Source: CAWAYH01 sp963786195
GTDB taxonomy: Bacteria; Acidobacteriota; Vicinamibacteria; Vicinamibacterales; 2-12-FULL-66-21
NCBI GenBank assembly: GCA_963786195.1
Contig: CAWAYH010000012.1
Coordinates: forward strand, 124,001-188,000
Reading direction: 5' to 3'
DNA length: 64,000 nt
Made by a program: the position numbers and the translations under genes. This document shows positions 19,675 to 28,456 of the stretch, one piece after another (position 1 is the first letter of the stretch; every line of letters begins with the position of its first letter). The notes under the pieces are model-generated. The model saw only the letters and a program-made list of their open reading frames with translations. It had not been told where the DNA came from and searched no databases.

Positions 19675-21413
19675 CGGCGCTTCGCGTGGCAGCGCTGGCG
19701 CTGGCCGTCCTCGGCGTCATCGATCCGCCACTGAACCTGCGGCGCGCGGCTCCTGTCCCGGTCGAGGTTCATGGCCGGGCAGTCGATCAGGTCGCGGACC
19801 GCCTGAAGCGCGCGTTCGGCCGCAGCGTCAACTTCGACCCGGACACCGCGCCTGCCGCGATCGTGCTCGTCGGATCGACGAGCGGGAAGGACGTTGCCGC
19901 GGGGACGCCCGTGTCCACGGTAGCGCTCGCACTTCCACCGTCGCCAAATGTCCGCATAGTGACCATCACCGAGCCTCCGCCGGTTCCGATGGGCTGGAAA
20001 GCAGAGGTGACGGCGACGCTCGAAGCACGTGGCCTGAAGAACACGACGTCGATCGTTGTGCTGGAGCAGGAGGGAACCGAGGTCGCGCGGCTCGAGCACC
20101 GCTGGACGGAAGACGTGCAGCGCTTCGAGGCGACGCTGGCGTACGCACCGCCGGTGGGCGGGACGTGGAGGCTGAGAGTGCGCGTCCTGCCGATGCCTGC
20201 GGAGGTCACGGCTGCAGACAACGCGGCGGATGTGCGTTTCGCGGCCAGTACCCGACGACTCAAGATCCTCGCGTACGAGCCGCGACCCTCCTGGGCGGTT
20301 GCGTTCCTCCGGCGCGTCCTCGAGGAAGATCAGACCTTCGACGTGTCGGCGCTCGTGCGAGCGTCTCGTGGTCTCGAGGTTCGAGGTGGGCAACCTCCGC
20401 AGTCTCTCACCGGGCACGCGCTGGACCCCTTCGATGTCGTGCTCGTCGGGACCCCTGAAGAGTTGCGTCCGGCGGAGGTCGACGTGCTCAGGGCATTCGC
20501 CCGTCGCAGGGGCGGCGCCGTTTTTCTGCTGCCCGACCGGCGTCCCTCAGGACCGTACGTCAGCCTGGTGCCGGCGCACGGGTTCGACGAAGTCCTCCTG
20601 GACAAAGCCGTGCCGCTCGCGACGGACGATCCCGGCGAAACGCTCGAAGGATCCGAATTCGCCGTGCCTCGTCTTTCCGTCGAAGGAGCAGACGAGGTGG
20701 CGACAGTGGAGCAGGGCGGTGCGCGACGGCCGGTGATCGTGTCGTGGCCGTCGGGATCCGGCCGCATTCTCTTTTCCGGCGCGCTCGACGCGTGGCGCTT
20801 CAGGGCCCGGGAGAACGAACGCTTCTCGCGATTCTGGCGCGCAAGGGTCGCAACAGAGGCGCTTCTCGCACCCCAGAAGCTCGCGCTCACGCTCAGTCCC
20901 GGAGTCTCGCGGCCGGGCGACGAGGTCCTCCTCCGCGTTCGGTTGCGACGCACGGAGTTCGACGAACAACCGGGCCGCACGACCATGCCCGCCATCCGTG
21001 CCAGGCTCGTGGCAGCCGGCGGTACGGAAGATCCGATCCGGCTCTGGCCGACTGCGCAGCCGGGCACGTTCGAAGCCCGCGTGAAAGCGCCTGACGAGGG
21101 CCAATACGTGGTGCAGATTAGCGAGGCGGGTGTGATCCTGGAAGACGTCCTGCTCGTGGCGAACGATGCGACACGGCCCGCCGTGTACCAGGAGCGCGCC
21201 GACGAGCCCGCGCTCGGGCTGATTGCGAGCGCTACAGGCGGCGTGGCGGTCACACAAGACGCGCTCGCGCCGCTGGAGCAACACCTCCGCTCCCTTGCGA
21301 CCGGACAGATGAACGTGACCTACAGACCCGCGCGCTCCGCGTGGTTCATGCTCGTCTTCGTGGCCCTGGCGTGCGTGGACTGGACGGCCCGACGCCGGCG
21401 CGGGTTGCGGTGA
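19671..21413 (+). CDS. Membrane-anchored protein with amidotransferase-like fold, MoxR/Bat operon
   Basis: A 580-residue protein overlapping the previous gene by 4 bp. It has an N-terminal hydrophobic stretch (ALRVAALALAVLGVI), beta-rich periplasmic segments and a central region resembling class I glutamine amidotransferase-like folds (DVVLVGTPEELRPAEVDVLR, then GGAVFLLPDRRP). No nucleophile Cys is present in that region. A C-terminal helix (WFMLVFVALACVDW) ends in basic residues. It is the last gene of the MoxR-DUF58-Bat cluster. It is likely non-enzymatic; a structural or sensory envelope role is inferred only. Confidence 0.55.
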   Translation: MTALRVAALALAVLGVIDPPLNLRRAAPVPVEVHGRAVDQVADRLKRAFGRSVNFDPDTAPAAIVLVGSTSGKDVAAGTPVSTVALALPPSPNVRIVTITEPPPVPMGWKAEVTATLEARGLKNTTSIVVLEQEGTEVARLEHRWTEDVQRFEATLAYAPPVGGTWRLRVRVLPMPAEVTAADNAADVRFAASTRRLKILAYEPRPSWAVAFLRRVLEEDQTFDVSALVRASRGLEVRGGQPPQSLTGHALDPFDVVLVGTPEELRPAEVDVLRAFARRRGGAVFLLPDRRPSGPYVSLVPAHGFDEVLLDKAVPLATDDPGETLEGSEFAVPRLSVEGADEVATVEQGGARRPVIVSWPSGSGRILFSGALDAWRFRARENERFSRFWRARVATEALLAPQKLALTLSPGVSRPGDEVLLRVRLRRTEFDEQPGRTTMPAIRARLVAAGGTEDPIRLWPTAQPGTFEARVKAPDEGQYVVQISEAGVILEDVLLVANDATRPAVYQERADEPALGLIASATGGVAVTQDALAPLEQHLRSLATGQMNVTYRPARSAWFMLVFVALACVDWTARRRRGLR

Positions 21414-21423
21414 GGCGTCAACG

Positions 21424-22302
21424 GTGATCGACACCTATCTGACGTACCTCCGTGACGTCCGGCGCGTTTCGAGCAACACCGTCGAAAGCTACGCGCGCGA
21501 TCTTGGCGCCCTCGCGGCGTTCGCCGAAAAGCGGAACACGCCGCCTGACGTGCTGACGCGCAGGGATCTCGAAGCATTCGTGCGAAGCCTGATGAGCTCG
21601 GGCTTGTCGCCGCGGTCGGTCGCCCGGTCGGTGGCGTGCATCCGCGGCTTCTACCGGTTTCTGGCGCTGGAACGCGAGCTCGATCAAAGCCCGGCGGCGG
21701 ACCTGCGCGCGCCACGGGCGTGGCCGGCCCTGCCGAAGTTCCTGGACCTGGACGAAGTCGATCGGCTGCTCGCCCAGCCGGAGACATCGACGCCGCGCGG
21801 TCTGCGCGACAAGGCGCTGATCGAAGTCCTTTACGCGAGCGGCATGCGCGTCTCGGAGCTCGTCTCAGTCAAGTTGGGGGATCTGAACCTGGACGAAGGC
21901 TACCTGACCTGCATCGGGAAGGGCGACAAGCAGCGAATAGTGCCCATCGGCCAGGAAGCCGCCGACGCCGTCCGTGCTTACATCCGCGAGGGCAGGCCTG
22001 CGCTCGTGCGTGGCCGTTCCTCACCGTGGCTGTTCGTCAATGCCCGCGACGGAAAGCCGCTCTCGCGCGTGGGGTTCTGGAAGATCCTGAAAGCGTACGG
22101 CATCAAGGCGGGAATCACGCGCGAGATCAGCCCGCACGTGCTGCGGCACTCGTTTGCCACGCACCTGCTCGAGCGTGGGGCCGACCTGCGCGCGATCCAG
22201 GTCATGCTCGGCCACGCCGACCTGTCGACGACACAGATTTATACGCATGTGCTGGAAGCGCGGCTCAGGGCGGTGTACGACAGGTATCATCCAAGGAGTT
22301 GA
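21424..22302 (+). CDS. xerD: Site-specific tyrosine recombinase XerD
   Basis: A 292-residue tyrosine recombinase with the usual two domains: an N-terminal SAM-like core-binding domain (to about residue 100) and a C-terminal catalytic domain. The catalytic set is visible: Arg in ASGMRVSELV, Lys in GKGDKQR, HVLRHSFATHLL (HxxR), the later His in GHADLSTTQIYTHV and its Tyr nucleophile. The length and motifs match chromosomal XerD, which with XerC resolves chromosome dimers at dif. No dif site or integrase-type cargo is present, so this is housekeeping rather than a mobile element. The GTG start follows the Bat-type operon by 10 bases. Confidence 0.88.
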   Translation: MIDTYLTYLRDVRRVSSNTVESYARDLGALAAFAEKRNTPPDVLTRRDLEAFVRSLMSSGLSPRSVARSVACIRGFYRFLALERELDQSPAADLRAPRAWPALPKFLDLDEVDRLLAQPETSTPRGLRDKALIEVLYASGMRVSELVSVKLGDLNLDEGYLTCIGKGDKQRIVPIGQEAADAVRAYIREGRPALVRGRSSPWLFVNARDGKPLSRVGFWKILKAYGIKAGITREISPHVLRHSFATHLLERGADLRAIQVMLGHADLSTTQIYTHVLEARLRAVYDRYHPRS

Positions 22303-22360
22303 CCGAACTGTTTGCCCGGCCTGCGCGTCCAATCCTGAGAGAGAGAGGGAGAAGACTGCT

Positions 22361-22663
22361 ATGGAGCGTACCTGGCGTGAAAAGATCGAAGGCACGACCG
22401 ATCAGATACTGACGCAAATCGGCCGGTTGATTGACGAGGGCAACGCCCGGCGTGTGCTCGTCAAGCAGCACGGGCGGGTGGTGGCCGAGTTTCCGTTGAC
22501 GGTTGGTGTCGTGGGAACGGTGATTGCCCCGGTGGCGGCCGCGATTGGCGCGCTCACGGCGGTCCTGACCGACTGTTCGATTGAGGTCGAGAAGACGGCG
22601 CCAGAGGCCAAGCCGGCAGACGATACGAACGACTCCCCGGGCGAGATCCGGCAGGCCGTCTAA
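22361..22663 (+). CDS. DUF4342 small protein
   Basis: A 100-residue protein with a DUF4342-type layout. An N-terminal charged part (WREKIEGTTDQILTQIGRLI) contains the RRVLVKQHGRVVAEFPL strand pattern, followed by a hydrophobic Gly/Ala segment (VGVVGTVIAPVAAAIGALTA) and an acidic tail. The ATG has a GAGGGAGAAG ribosome region. The function of DUF4342 is unknown; members often sit near stress or DNA-binding genes. It lies between xerD and the metK leader and may be co-transcribed with either. Confidence 0.75.
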   Translation: MERTWREKIEGTTDQILTQIGRLIDEGNARRVLVKQHGRVVAEFPLTVGVVGTVIAPVAAAIGALTAVLTDCSIEVEKTAPEAKPADDTNDSPGEIRQAV

Positions 22664-22688
22664 TCGTCGCCTCGCTTGCCGTTTCGGC

Positions 22689-22788
22689 TCTGCATCTGTT
22701 ACATTGGTCAGATTTGAAATGCTCGCGTGCCCCGGCCTGTAACCTGGTCGGGCTTCCGCCCCACACGCGAGTCGACCAGATGCAGGAG
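22689..22788 (+). promoter_or_regulatory. Structured metK leader with pseudoknot (candidate riboswitch)
   Basis: Five pairings nest in 100 nt upstream of metK. P1: CTGCATCT (22690-22697) with AGATGCAG (22778-22785). A short helix: GGTC (22706-22709) with GACC (22774-22777). P2: CTCGCGTG (22722-22729) with CACGCGAG (22764-22771). P3: CCCGGCC (22731-22737) with GGTCGGG (22746-22752, one G-U). Pseudoknot: GTTACA in the P1 bulge (22698-22703) with TGTAAC in the P3 loop (22738-22743). The P1 3' strand runs into the ribosome site AGGAG (22784-22788), so P1 closure should reduce translation. I cannot match it to a remembered SAM riboswitch class. Confidence 0.7.
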
Positions 22789-22798
22789 TTCCAGACAC

Positions 22799-23950
22799 AT
22801 GAGCCGTAACGGCCGCTATCTCTTCACCTCGGAGTCCGTCACTGAGGGCCATCCCGACAAGATCGCCGACCAGATCTCAGATTCCATCCTCGACGCGATT
22901 CTCACCCAGGATCCGGTCGGCCGCGTCGCGTGCGAAACGCTCGTCACGACCGGCCTGGCCATCATCGCCGGCGAGATCACGACGAATTGCTACGTCGATT
23001 TTCCGAGGATCGTCCGCGACACGATCAAGGACGTCGGCTACACGCGCGCGAAGTTCGGCTTCGACTCCGAGACCTGCGCGGTCCTCTCGTCGATCCACGA
23101 ACAGTCGCCCGACATCGCCATGGGCGTGGACCCCGGCGGCGCGGGCGATCAGGGCCTGATGTTCGGGTACGCCTGCACGGAAACGGAAGAACTGATGCCG
23201 TTGCCGATCATGCTGGCGCACAAGCTCGTGAAAGGGCTCTCGTGCGCACGGCGTGACGGCGTCCTCGACTACCTCCGCCCCGACGGCAAGTCGCAGGTGA
23301 CGGTCGAATACGACAACGGCCGTCCTGTCAGAGTCGACACCGTCGTCGTTTCCACCCAGCACAGCTCGCTCGTCTCGAACGACACACTCCGCGAGGACGT
23401 CGTCGACAAGATCGTCTCGCGCGTCATCCCGGCAGAGATGATGGATTCCAAGACGCGCATCCTCATCAACCCGACGGGACGGTTCGTCGTCGGCGGACCC
23501 CATGGAGATGCGGGCGTGACCGGGCGCAAGATCATCGTCGACACCTACGGTGGCGCCGCCCCGCACGGCGGCGGCGCGTTCTCGGGCAAGGATCCCACGA
23601 AGGTCGATCGCTCCGCCTGCTACATGGCGCGCTACATCGCGAAGAACGTCGTCGCGGCGGGCCTCGGGGAGCGCTGCCTGGTGCAGCTCGCGTACGCCAT
23701 CGGCGTCGCGGAACCCGTCTCCGTGCTGGTCGACACCTTTGGAACGGGCCGCGTGTCCGACGATCGGATCAGCGAGATCGTGCGCGCGCACTTCAAGCTG
23801 ACGCCGCGCGGCATCATCGAAGCGCTCGATCTTCGCCGCCCCATCTACCGCAAGACCGCCGCGTTCGGGCACTTCGGCCGGACCGAACCAGAGTTCACCT
23901 GGGAGCGGACCGACAAGGCGCAGGCGCTCGGAGCAGACGCCGGCAAGTAG
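22799..23950 (+). CDS. metK: S-adenosylmethionine synthetase
   Basis: A 383-residue cytoplasmic enzyme that makes S-adenosylmethionine from methionine and ATP. Signature stretches are FTSESVTEGHPDKIADQISD at the N-terminus, GAGDQGLMFGYACTE, and GGAAPHGGGAFSGKDPTKVD (the P-loop-like hexapeptide region). The length is normal. The ATG at 22799 is 10 bases after AGGAG. The long structured leader implies feedback control of translation, most simply by a product-sensing RNA. The frame is intact. Confidence 0.95.
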   Translation: MSRNGRYLFTSESVTEGHPDKIADQISDSILDAILTQDPVGRVACETLVTTGLAIIAGEITTNCYVDFPRIVRDTIKDVGYTRAKFGFDSETCAVLSSIHEQSPDIAMGVDPGGAGDQGLMFGYACTETEELMPLPIMLAHKLVKGLSCARRDGVLDYLRPDGKSQVTVEYDNGRPVRVDTVVVSTQHSSLVSNDTLREDVVDKIVSRVIPAEMMDSKTRILINPTGRFVVGGPHGDAGVTGRKIIVDTYGGAAPHGGGAFSGKDPTKVDRSACYMARYIAKNVVAAGLGERCLVQLAYAIGVAEPVSVLVDTFGTGRVSDDRISEIVRAHFKLTPRGIIEALDLRRPIYRKTAAFGHFGRTEPEFTWERTDKAQALGADAGK

Positions 23951-23954
23951 CCAG

Positions 23955-25640
23955 ATGCGCAGGGCGGTAATTGTGACGGCGGCCATCCTGGCCGCCGTTT
24001 TTCTTTTCCTGCTGGCGACGTTGCCGCCCGCCCCGGCGGCCACGCGAGGACCCGTCGACGAAGCGATCCGGCGCCGCACGCTGGCCGGGGCCTTCCACGT
24101 TCACAGCAACCGATCGGATGGCGCAGCAGACGTCGAAAGCATCGCAGCAGCGGCGTCGAGAGCGGGCTTGAGGTTCATCGTCTTCACCGACCATGGGGAC
24201 GCGGCGCGGACTCCGGACCCGCCGGCCTATCTGCACGGCGTGCTCTGCATCGACGGCGTGGAAATCAGCACGAACGGCGGGCACTACATCGCGCTCGACA
24301 TGCCCGCGGCGCCGTATCCGCTCGGAGGAGAGGCGGCGGCCGTCGTCGAGGATGTCAGGCGACTCGGGGGATTTGGTGTCGTGGCGCATCCGACCTCTGC
24401 CAAGGCGGAGCTCGCATGGCGTGACTGGACGCTCGACGTGGACGCGATCGAGTGGCTCAACTTCGACAGCGAGTGGCGTGACGAATCGCGAGGCCAGCTG
24501 ACCCGAGCCGCGGCCGACTATCTGCTCAGGCCGGGACCGGCGCTCGCCTCTATCCTGGATCGCCCGGCGGCGGCTCTGTCACGGTGGGACGCGTTGACTT
24601 CCCACCGGCCGGTTGTCGCGCTCGCCGGCCACGACGCGCACGGCGGCATCGCCCGATCGGGCTCTGAGCGCGGACCGGTACTCTTTGGGCTGCCGTCGTA
24701 CGAAGCCAGCTTCCGGACCTTCGCGATCCGAACGATTCTCGCGAGCGCGCCGACAGGCGACGCCAGGGCGGACGCGCGGCTCGTGATCGACGCGCTCCGG
24801 ACTGGCCGCGTTTTTACAGCGATCGATGCCATCGCCGGCCCGGCCTTCGTCGATTTCGAGGGAAGGATTGGAGCGACCAGCGTGGTGATGGGGCAGTCCG
24901 CGTCGCTTTCTCAGGAGGCGGTTCTCGTCGTCAGGGCAGTCGTCCCCGCCGGGACCAGGCTCGCGCTGATGAAAGACGGCGTCGAAGTCACCGAAGGTGT
25001 CGAGGTTCCGGAGGATGCCGACGGTTCGCTGACGGCTCGAATCGCGCAGCCGGGTGCCTACCGGATTGAAGGCCTGACACCACGAGCCCCCGGACGTCCA
25101 CCGGTGCCCTGGCTCGTCACGAATCCGATCTACCGTGGCGTCCAGAAGACTCAACCTTTGGCCGACCGCCCAATCGAGGTCGTCGGCGAGGTGAATGCTG
25201 CTGGTCGGGTCGAGAAGGAATCAGGCTCGTCAGCCCAGCTATCCGAGCCGCGAGGTGTCAGGGCGCTCGAGTACGGTCTCCGTTCGGGGGAGCGTGTCAG
25301 CCAGTATGTCGCGGTCGCGATCCCGATCGAGCGACAGGCGGCCGCCTGGGATTCCCTCGTATTCGATGCTCGTTCGGCCGCACCCATGCGTGTGTCCGTT
25401 CAGCTTCGATTCGACAACGGCGGGGGAGCCCGATGGATTCATTCTGTCTACCTCTCTCCCGACGTACGGCGCATCGTCGTTCCGGTTGAGAGGCTCCTCG
25501 CTGCTGAAGGTTCGCCCTCGCGCCCCGACTTTTCGGCCGCCACCTCGCTTCTGTTCGTGGTCGATCTCACCAACGAGCGGCCGGGAGGGCAGGGCAGGTT
25601 CGAAGTTTCGAAGATCGTCCTCGGCCGAGCTTCCCGATAG
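23955..25640 (+). CDS. Membrane-anchored PHP-domain metallohydrolase
   Basis: A 561-residue protein with an N-terminal membrane anchor (VIVTAAILAAVFLFLLATL) and a PHP phosphoesterase domain. The metal-binding motifs are FHVHSNRSDG, FTDHGD, GVEIS, VVAHPTSAKAE and AGHDAHGG. The C-terminal 250 residues form beta-rich domains with no recognised motif. It starts 5 bases after metK, so it is probably in the same transcript. PHP proteins of this form are thought to be extracytoplasmic phosphoesterases; the substrate is unknown. Confidence 0.78.
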   Translation: MRRAVIVTAAILAAVFLFLLATLPPAPAATRGPVDEAIRRRTLAGAFHVHSNRSDGAADVESIAAAASRAGLRFIVFTDHGDAARTPDPPAYLHGVLCIDGVEISTNGGHYIALDMPAAPYPLGGEAAAVVEDVRRLGGFGVVAHPTSAKAELAWRDWTLDVDAIEWLNFDSEWRDESRGQLTRAAADYLLRPGPALASILDRPAAALSRWDALTSHRPVVALAGHDAHGGIARSGSERGPVLFGLPSYEASFRTFAIRTILASAPTGDARADARLVIDALRTGRVFTAIDAIAGPAFVDFEGRIGATSVVMGQSASLSQEAVLVVRAVVPAGTRLALMKDGVEVTEGVEVPEDADGSLTARIAQPGAYRIEGLTPRAPGRPPVPWLVTNPIYRGVQKTQPLADRPIEVVGEVNAAGRVEKESGSSAQLSEPRGVRALEYGLRSGERVSQYVAVAIPIERQAAAWDSLVFDARSAAPMRVSVQLRFDNGGGARWIHSVYLSPDVRRIVVPVERLLAAEGSPSRPDFSAATSLLFVVDLTNERPGGQGRFEVSKIVLGRASR

Positions 25641-25683
25641 TTTCTGTTTCCCGTTTCTCCGAGTCCCAACCAACGCCGCTGGC

Positions 25684-25725
25684 GCACTAGCGAACTAGTG
25701 CACCAGGTAACTAGTGTGCTAGCAT
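25684..25725. promoter_or_regulatory. Palindromic operator-like site before the GntR gene
   Basis: GCACTAG (25684-25690), a 4-base spacer and CTAGTGC (25695-25701) form a perfect inverted repeat. AACTAGTG occurs twice, 16 bases apart (25693 and 25709), and TAGCAT at 25720-25725 could be a -10 box. The GTG start follows within 10 bases with no clear ribosome site, suggesting a leaderless autoregulated transcript. Confidence 0.55.
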
Positions 25726-25731
25726 GCCAGC

Positions 25732-26106
25732 GTGCTGTTCTCCATCGATTCTTCGGATCCCCGTCCGGTCTTCCGTCAGATAGTCGATGAGGTGCAGCGG
25801 TCAGTCGCCGTAGGCGTGCTGAAGCCCCAGGACTCGCTGCCCGCTGTCCGTCAGCTCGCGCACCAATTGAAGGTCAACGCGAACACGGTTCAGCACGCGT
25901 ATCACGCTCTCGAACGCGAAGGCACCGTGTTCGTGAAGCGGGGGATTGGGACGTTCATTGCCGCTCGTCCGCAGGAATCGCGGAGCCGGCAGGCCGTCGT
26001 TGCCCGTCAGATTGCCGAACGGATGCTGCGCGAAGCCTACCGCCACGGCATCCTCGCGAGCGATCTCATCGCCGCTCTCGAAGAAGTGGCGCCCAAAGCC
26101 CGCTAG
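25732..26106 (+). CDS. Small GntR-family regulator (YtrA-like)
   Basis: A 124-residue protein with the GntR winged helix-turn-helix (residues about 10-77: PVFRQIVDEVQRSVAVGVL, then LPAVRQLAHQLKVNANTVQH and GIGTFIA). A short helical tail of about 45 residues replaces the large effector domain, as in the YtrA subfamily. YtrA-type repressors usually precede ABC transporter genes they control, but here the downstream neighbour is the convergent lptFG gene. The palindromes immediately upstream are likely its own operator. The effector is unknown. Confidence 0.82.
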   Translation: MLFSIDSSDPRPVFRQIVDEVQRSVAVGVLKPQDSLPAVRQLAHQLKVNANTVQHAYHALEREGTVFVKRGIGTFIAARPQESRSRQAVVARQIAERMLREAYRHGILASDLIAALEEVAPKAR

Positions 26107-26113
26107 ATTCCGA

Positions 26114-28456
26114 TCAGGTTCGGGCCCTCAGGTAGAGATACGACGCGATTCCGAGCGCCAGGACGTTGGGCGCCCAGGCGGCCATCTCCGGCGGGAGGAG
26201 CCCGCCGCGGCCAATCGCGACGAACGCCTTGATCGTGATCCAGTACGAGAGCGCGATGACGATGCCGAGGCCAATGCCGTAGAGGGTTCCGCGACGCCCC
26301 ATGCTGACGCCGAAGGGGATCGCGAGCAGCGTCATCACGAGGGTGACGAATGGGAAAGCGATCTTGGCCTGCAGGTCCACCGTGAGGGGCACGACGTTGG
26401 CGCCGCTCGCCTTCAATTCGGCGATGTGCGATCGGAGCTGCGCGACGGTCATCAGCTCGGCAATCGGCTGCTCGGATGCGAAGTATTCCGGGGGCTCGAT
26501 GTCCTCGATCACCGCCTTGCTGATCTTCCGGGTGTTGGGTGGATCGGTGGAGTAGTCTGTCGTCCACCCCTGAGTGCCCCGCCAGGCCCCATCTCTGAAG
26601 GCCGCGTGACGCGCGAACGTCTGCGAGCGCAGCGACCAGTCGTCCACGCGCGGTCGGAAGATCGAGAGGCTGAACATCTCCCAGCGTTGCTGGTCGAACA
26701 GCCCATAGTGGTAGACCGCGCCGTCGCGACCGACGACCCAGCGCCGGTTGAGCAGGTTGAGGGTGCGTGGCGTGCGGCCCTTGATCTGCGCATCGAGGAT
26801 TTCGGCGCGCCGGTTGGCGCTCGCCATGACGCGCTGCTCGAGGGCGAAGAGCACCGCGCTGAAGCCGAGCGACAGCACGAGCACCGACGCTGACGCGCGA
26901 TACAAGCTGACGCCACAGGCCTTGAGGACCGTCAGTTCGCTGCTGCGCGCGAGGAGCCCGAAGGTGACGAGGCCGCTCAGGAGCACGGCAATCGGAATCA
27001 CGAAATACACGAACTGCGGCGTGAGGAGCAGCAGCAGGTGCCCGACCATCCCCGCGTCGGCCTGCCCCTTGAACAGCTTGTCCGACCGATCGATGAACGT
27101 CGAGATGTAGAACAGCCCGAGCAGGGCCATGAATGAGAGCGCCACGACGCGGATATAGATCCGGCCGATGTACCGATCGATCAGGCCGGGCATCATCGGC
27201 GAGTGCAGCCTCGGAATGCGCACGACGACGACGACGCCGCGCTTGCCGGCGGTCGGGGCAGCGCTGGCTGACGTGCCGGGAGTCTCCTGCCGGCGGCGCC
27301 ACCATTCCCGAACCGGCTGCAGTGAGAGCAGCCGGAAGGGCAGTCGTCCTTCCGCGTGCCGCGCGCGCCAGATGAGCGCGCCCAGGCCGAATGGGCCGAC
27401 CAGGAGATTTGGAACCCAGCGCGCGATCTCCGGAGGCAGCCGGTGGCCCTTGGCCATCGACTCGGCGAGGAACATGGTCACGTAGTAGACGAAGATGACG
27501 CCGATTCCCACCACGAAACCGCCCATCTTGCCGTCGCGCGCGACCGTCAATCCCAGCGCCAGCGCGGTGACCGCGAATACGAGGCAGGCCGCCGGAATAG
27601 AGAACTTGGCGTGGATCCCCATGACCTCGTTATGGGTGGACAGGCCGAGCTTCTCGTTCTTCACGATATCGGCCTTGAGCTGCGCGATGGTCTTTTCAGG
27701 GATGCTCCGCGGCAGGTCGAGCGGTGGGAAGACGGTATCCGGGTCGAGCCCGATGGTGAAGTGCTCGGTGAACCGGAAGGCCTTCGTCTCGCCGGCGGCG
27801 GCGGTCGTGTACTGGGTTCCGTTGGTGAGCACCAGTTCGACCTTGCGGTTCGGGCGATCGATTACGACCTTGCCCCGCTCGGCCAAATACAGCACCGGCG
27901 CGTCCGGTTTGCTGGTCTCGGCGACCATGACGTCCTTCCAGCCGCCCTGGCCCGGATCGGGCTCGTCGCGCGGATAGATCACCCAGTTCGGGAACTCGGT
28001 ATAGAAGACCCGGGGTTTGACGTCGGACTCGACCTTTCGCGTCAGGATGTCGAACACGATTTCGCGGTACTTCTGGTTGGAGTCCGGAATCGCGTCGATC
28101 ATGACGTACAGGGTGGCGAGCGTGGCGATGCCGGCGAGGACCAGGACCGGACGCAGGAGCCGGTACGGGCTCACGCCGCAGGCCAGCAGGGCGACGGCCT
28201 CCCGGTCGGCGGACATCCGGCTCAGCCCGATCAACAGACCCACCAGGAGCGCCATGGGGATCGTGAGCCCCAGCGCCTGCGGCAGGAGCAACAGGATGAT
28301 GTGGCCGGCCGTGCCCCAGGGCACGCCCTTGGCGACCAGGTCCTCGAGCTGTTCCATGAGCGGCGGCAGCTCGAGGATGAACGTGAAGATCAGGAGCGTC
28401 AGGAGAAACGGCGGGATGACTTCCCGAATGAGGTACCGGTCGAGCGTTTTGAGCAC
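26114..28456 (-). CDS. Fused LptF-LptG lipopolysaccharide export permease
   Basis: A 780-residue protein containing two complete YjgP/YjgQ permease units in one chain. The first (about residues 1-385) starts MLKTLDRYLIREVIPPFLLT and holds six predicted membrane helices with a periplasmic jellyroll between. A basic, Pro/Ala-rich linker (about 385-425) leads to the second unit (LIDRYIGRIYIRVVALSFMA onward) with the same plan. In other diderms LptF and LptG are separate and form the LptB2FG extractor. The frame is unbroken. It probably works with the LptB and LptCA proteins encoded at 47-50 kb. Confidence 0.88.
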   Translation of the reverse strand: MLKTLDRYLIREVIPPFLLTLLIFTFILELPPLMEQLEDLVAKGVPWGTAGHIILLLLPQALGLTIPMALLVGLLIGLSRMSADREAVALLACGVSPYRLLRPVLVLAGIATLATLYVMIDAIPDSNQKYREIVFDILTRKVESDVKPRVFYTEFPNWVIYPRDEPDPGQGGWKDVMVAETSKPDAPVLYLAERGKVVIDRPNRKVELVLTNGTQYTTAAAGETKAFRFTEHFTIGLDPDTVFPPLDLPRSIPEKTIAQLKADIVKNEKLGLSTHNEVMGIHAKFSIPAACLVFAVTALALGLTVARDGKMGGFVVGIGVIFVYYVTMFLAESMAKGHRLPPEIARWVPNLLVGPFGLGALIWRARHAEGRLPFRLLSLQPVREWWRRRQETPGTSASAAPTAGKRGVVVVVRIPRLHSPMMPGLIDRYIGRIYIRVVALSFMALLGLFYISTFIDRSDKLFKGQADAGMVGHLLLLLTPQFVYFVIPIAVLLSGLVTFGLLARSSELTVLKACGVSLYRASASVLVLSLGFSAVLFALEQRVMASANRRAEILDAQIKGRTPRTLNLLNRRWVVGRDGAVYHYGLFDQQRWEMFSLSIFRPRVDDWSLRSQTFARHAAFRDGAWRGTQGWTTDYSTDPPNTRKISKAVIEDIEPPEYFASEQPIAELMTVAQLRSHIAELKASGANVVPLTVDLQAKIAFPFVTLVMTLLAIPFGVSMGRRGTLYGIGLGIVIALSYWITIKAFVAIGRGGLLPPEMAAWAPNVLALGIASYLYLRART

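Noticed and set aside
21424..22302. Phage or integron integrase
   Set aside because: Length, motifs and a housekeeping neighbourhood match chromosomal XerD; no attachment sites, cargo or composition shift are present.
22689..22788. SAM-I (S-box) riboswitch
   Set aside because: The conserved S-box core sequences and the four-way junction with intrinsic terminator are absent; control appears to be at the ribosome site.
26103..27305. A 400-codon minus-strand frame overlapping lptFG in another frame
   Set aside because: Arg-rich composition without motifs; the overlapping 780-residue frame has two full permease domains.
26114..28456. lptFG fusion as an assembly artefact
   Set aside because: The frame is intact over 2.3 kb in a tract without indels, and the linker between domains is a plausible flexible segment.
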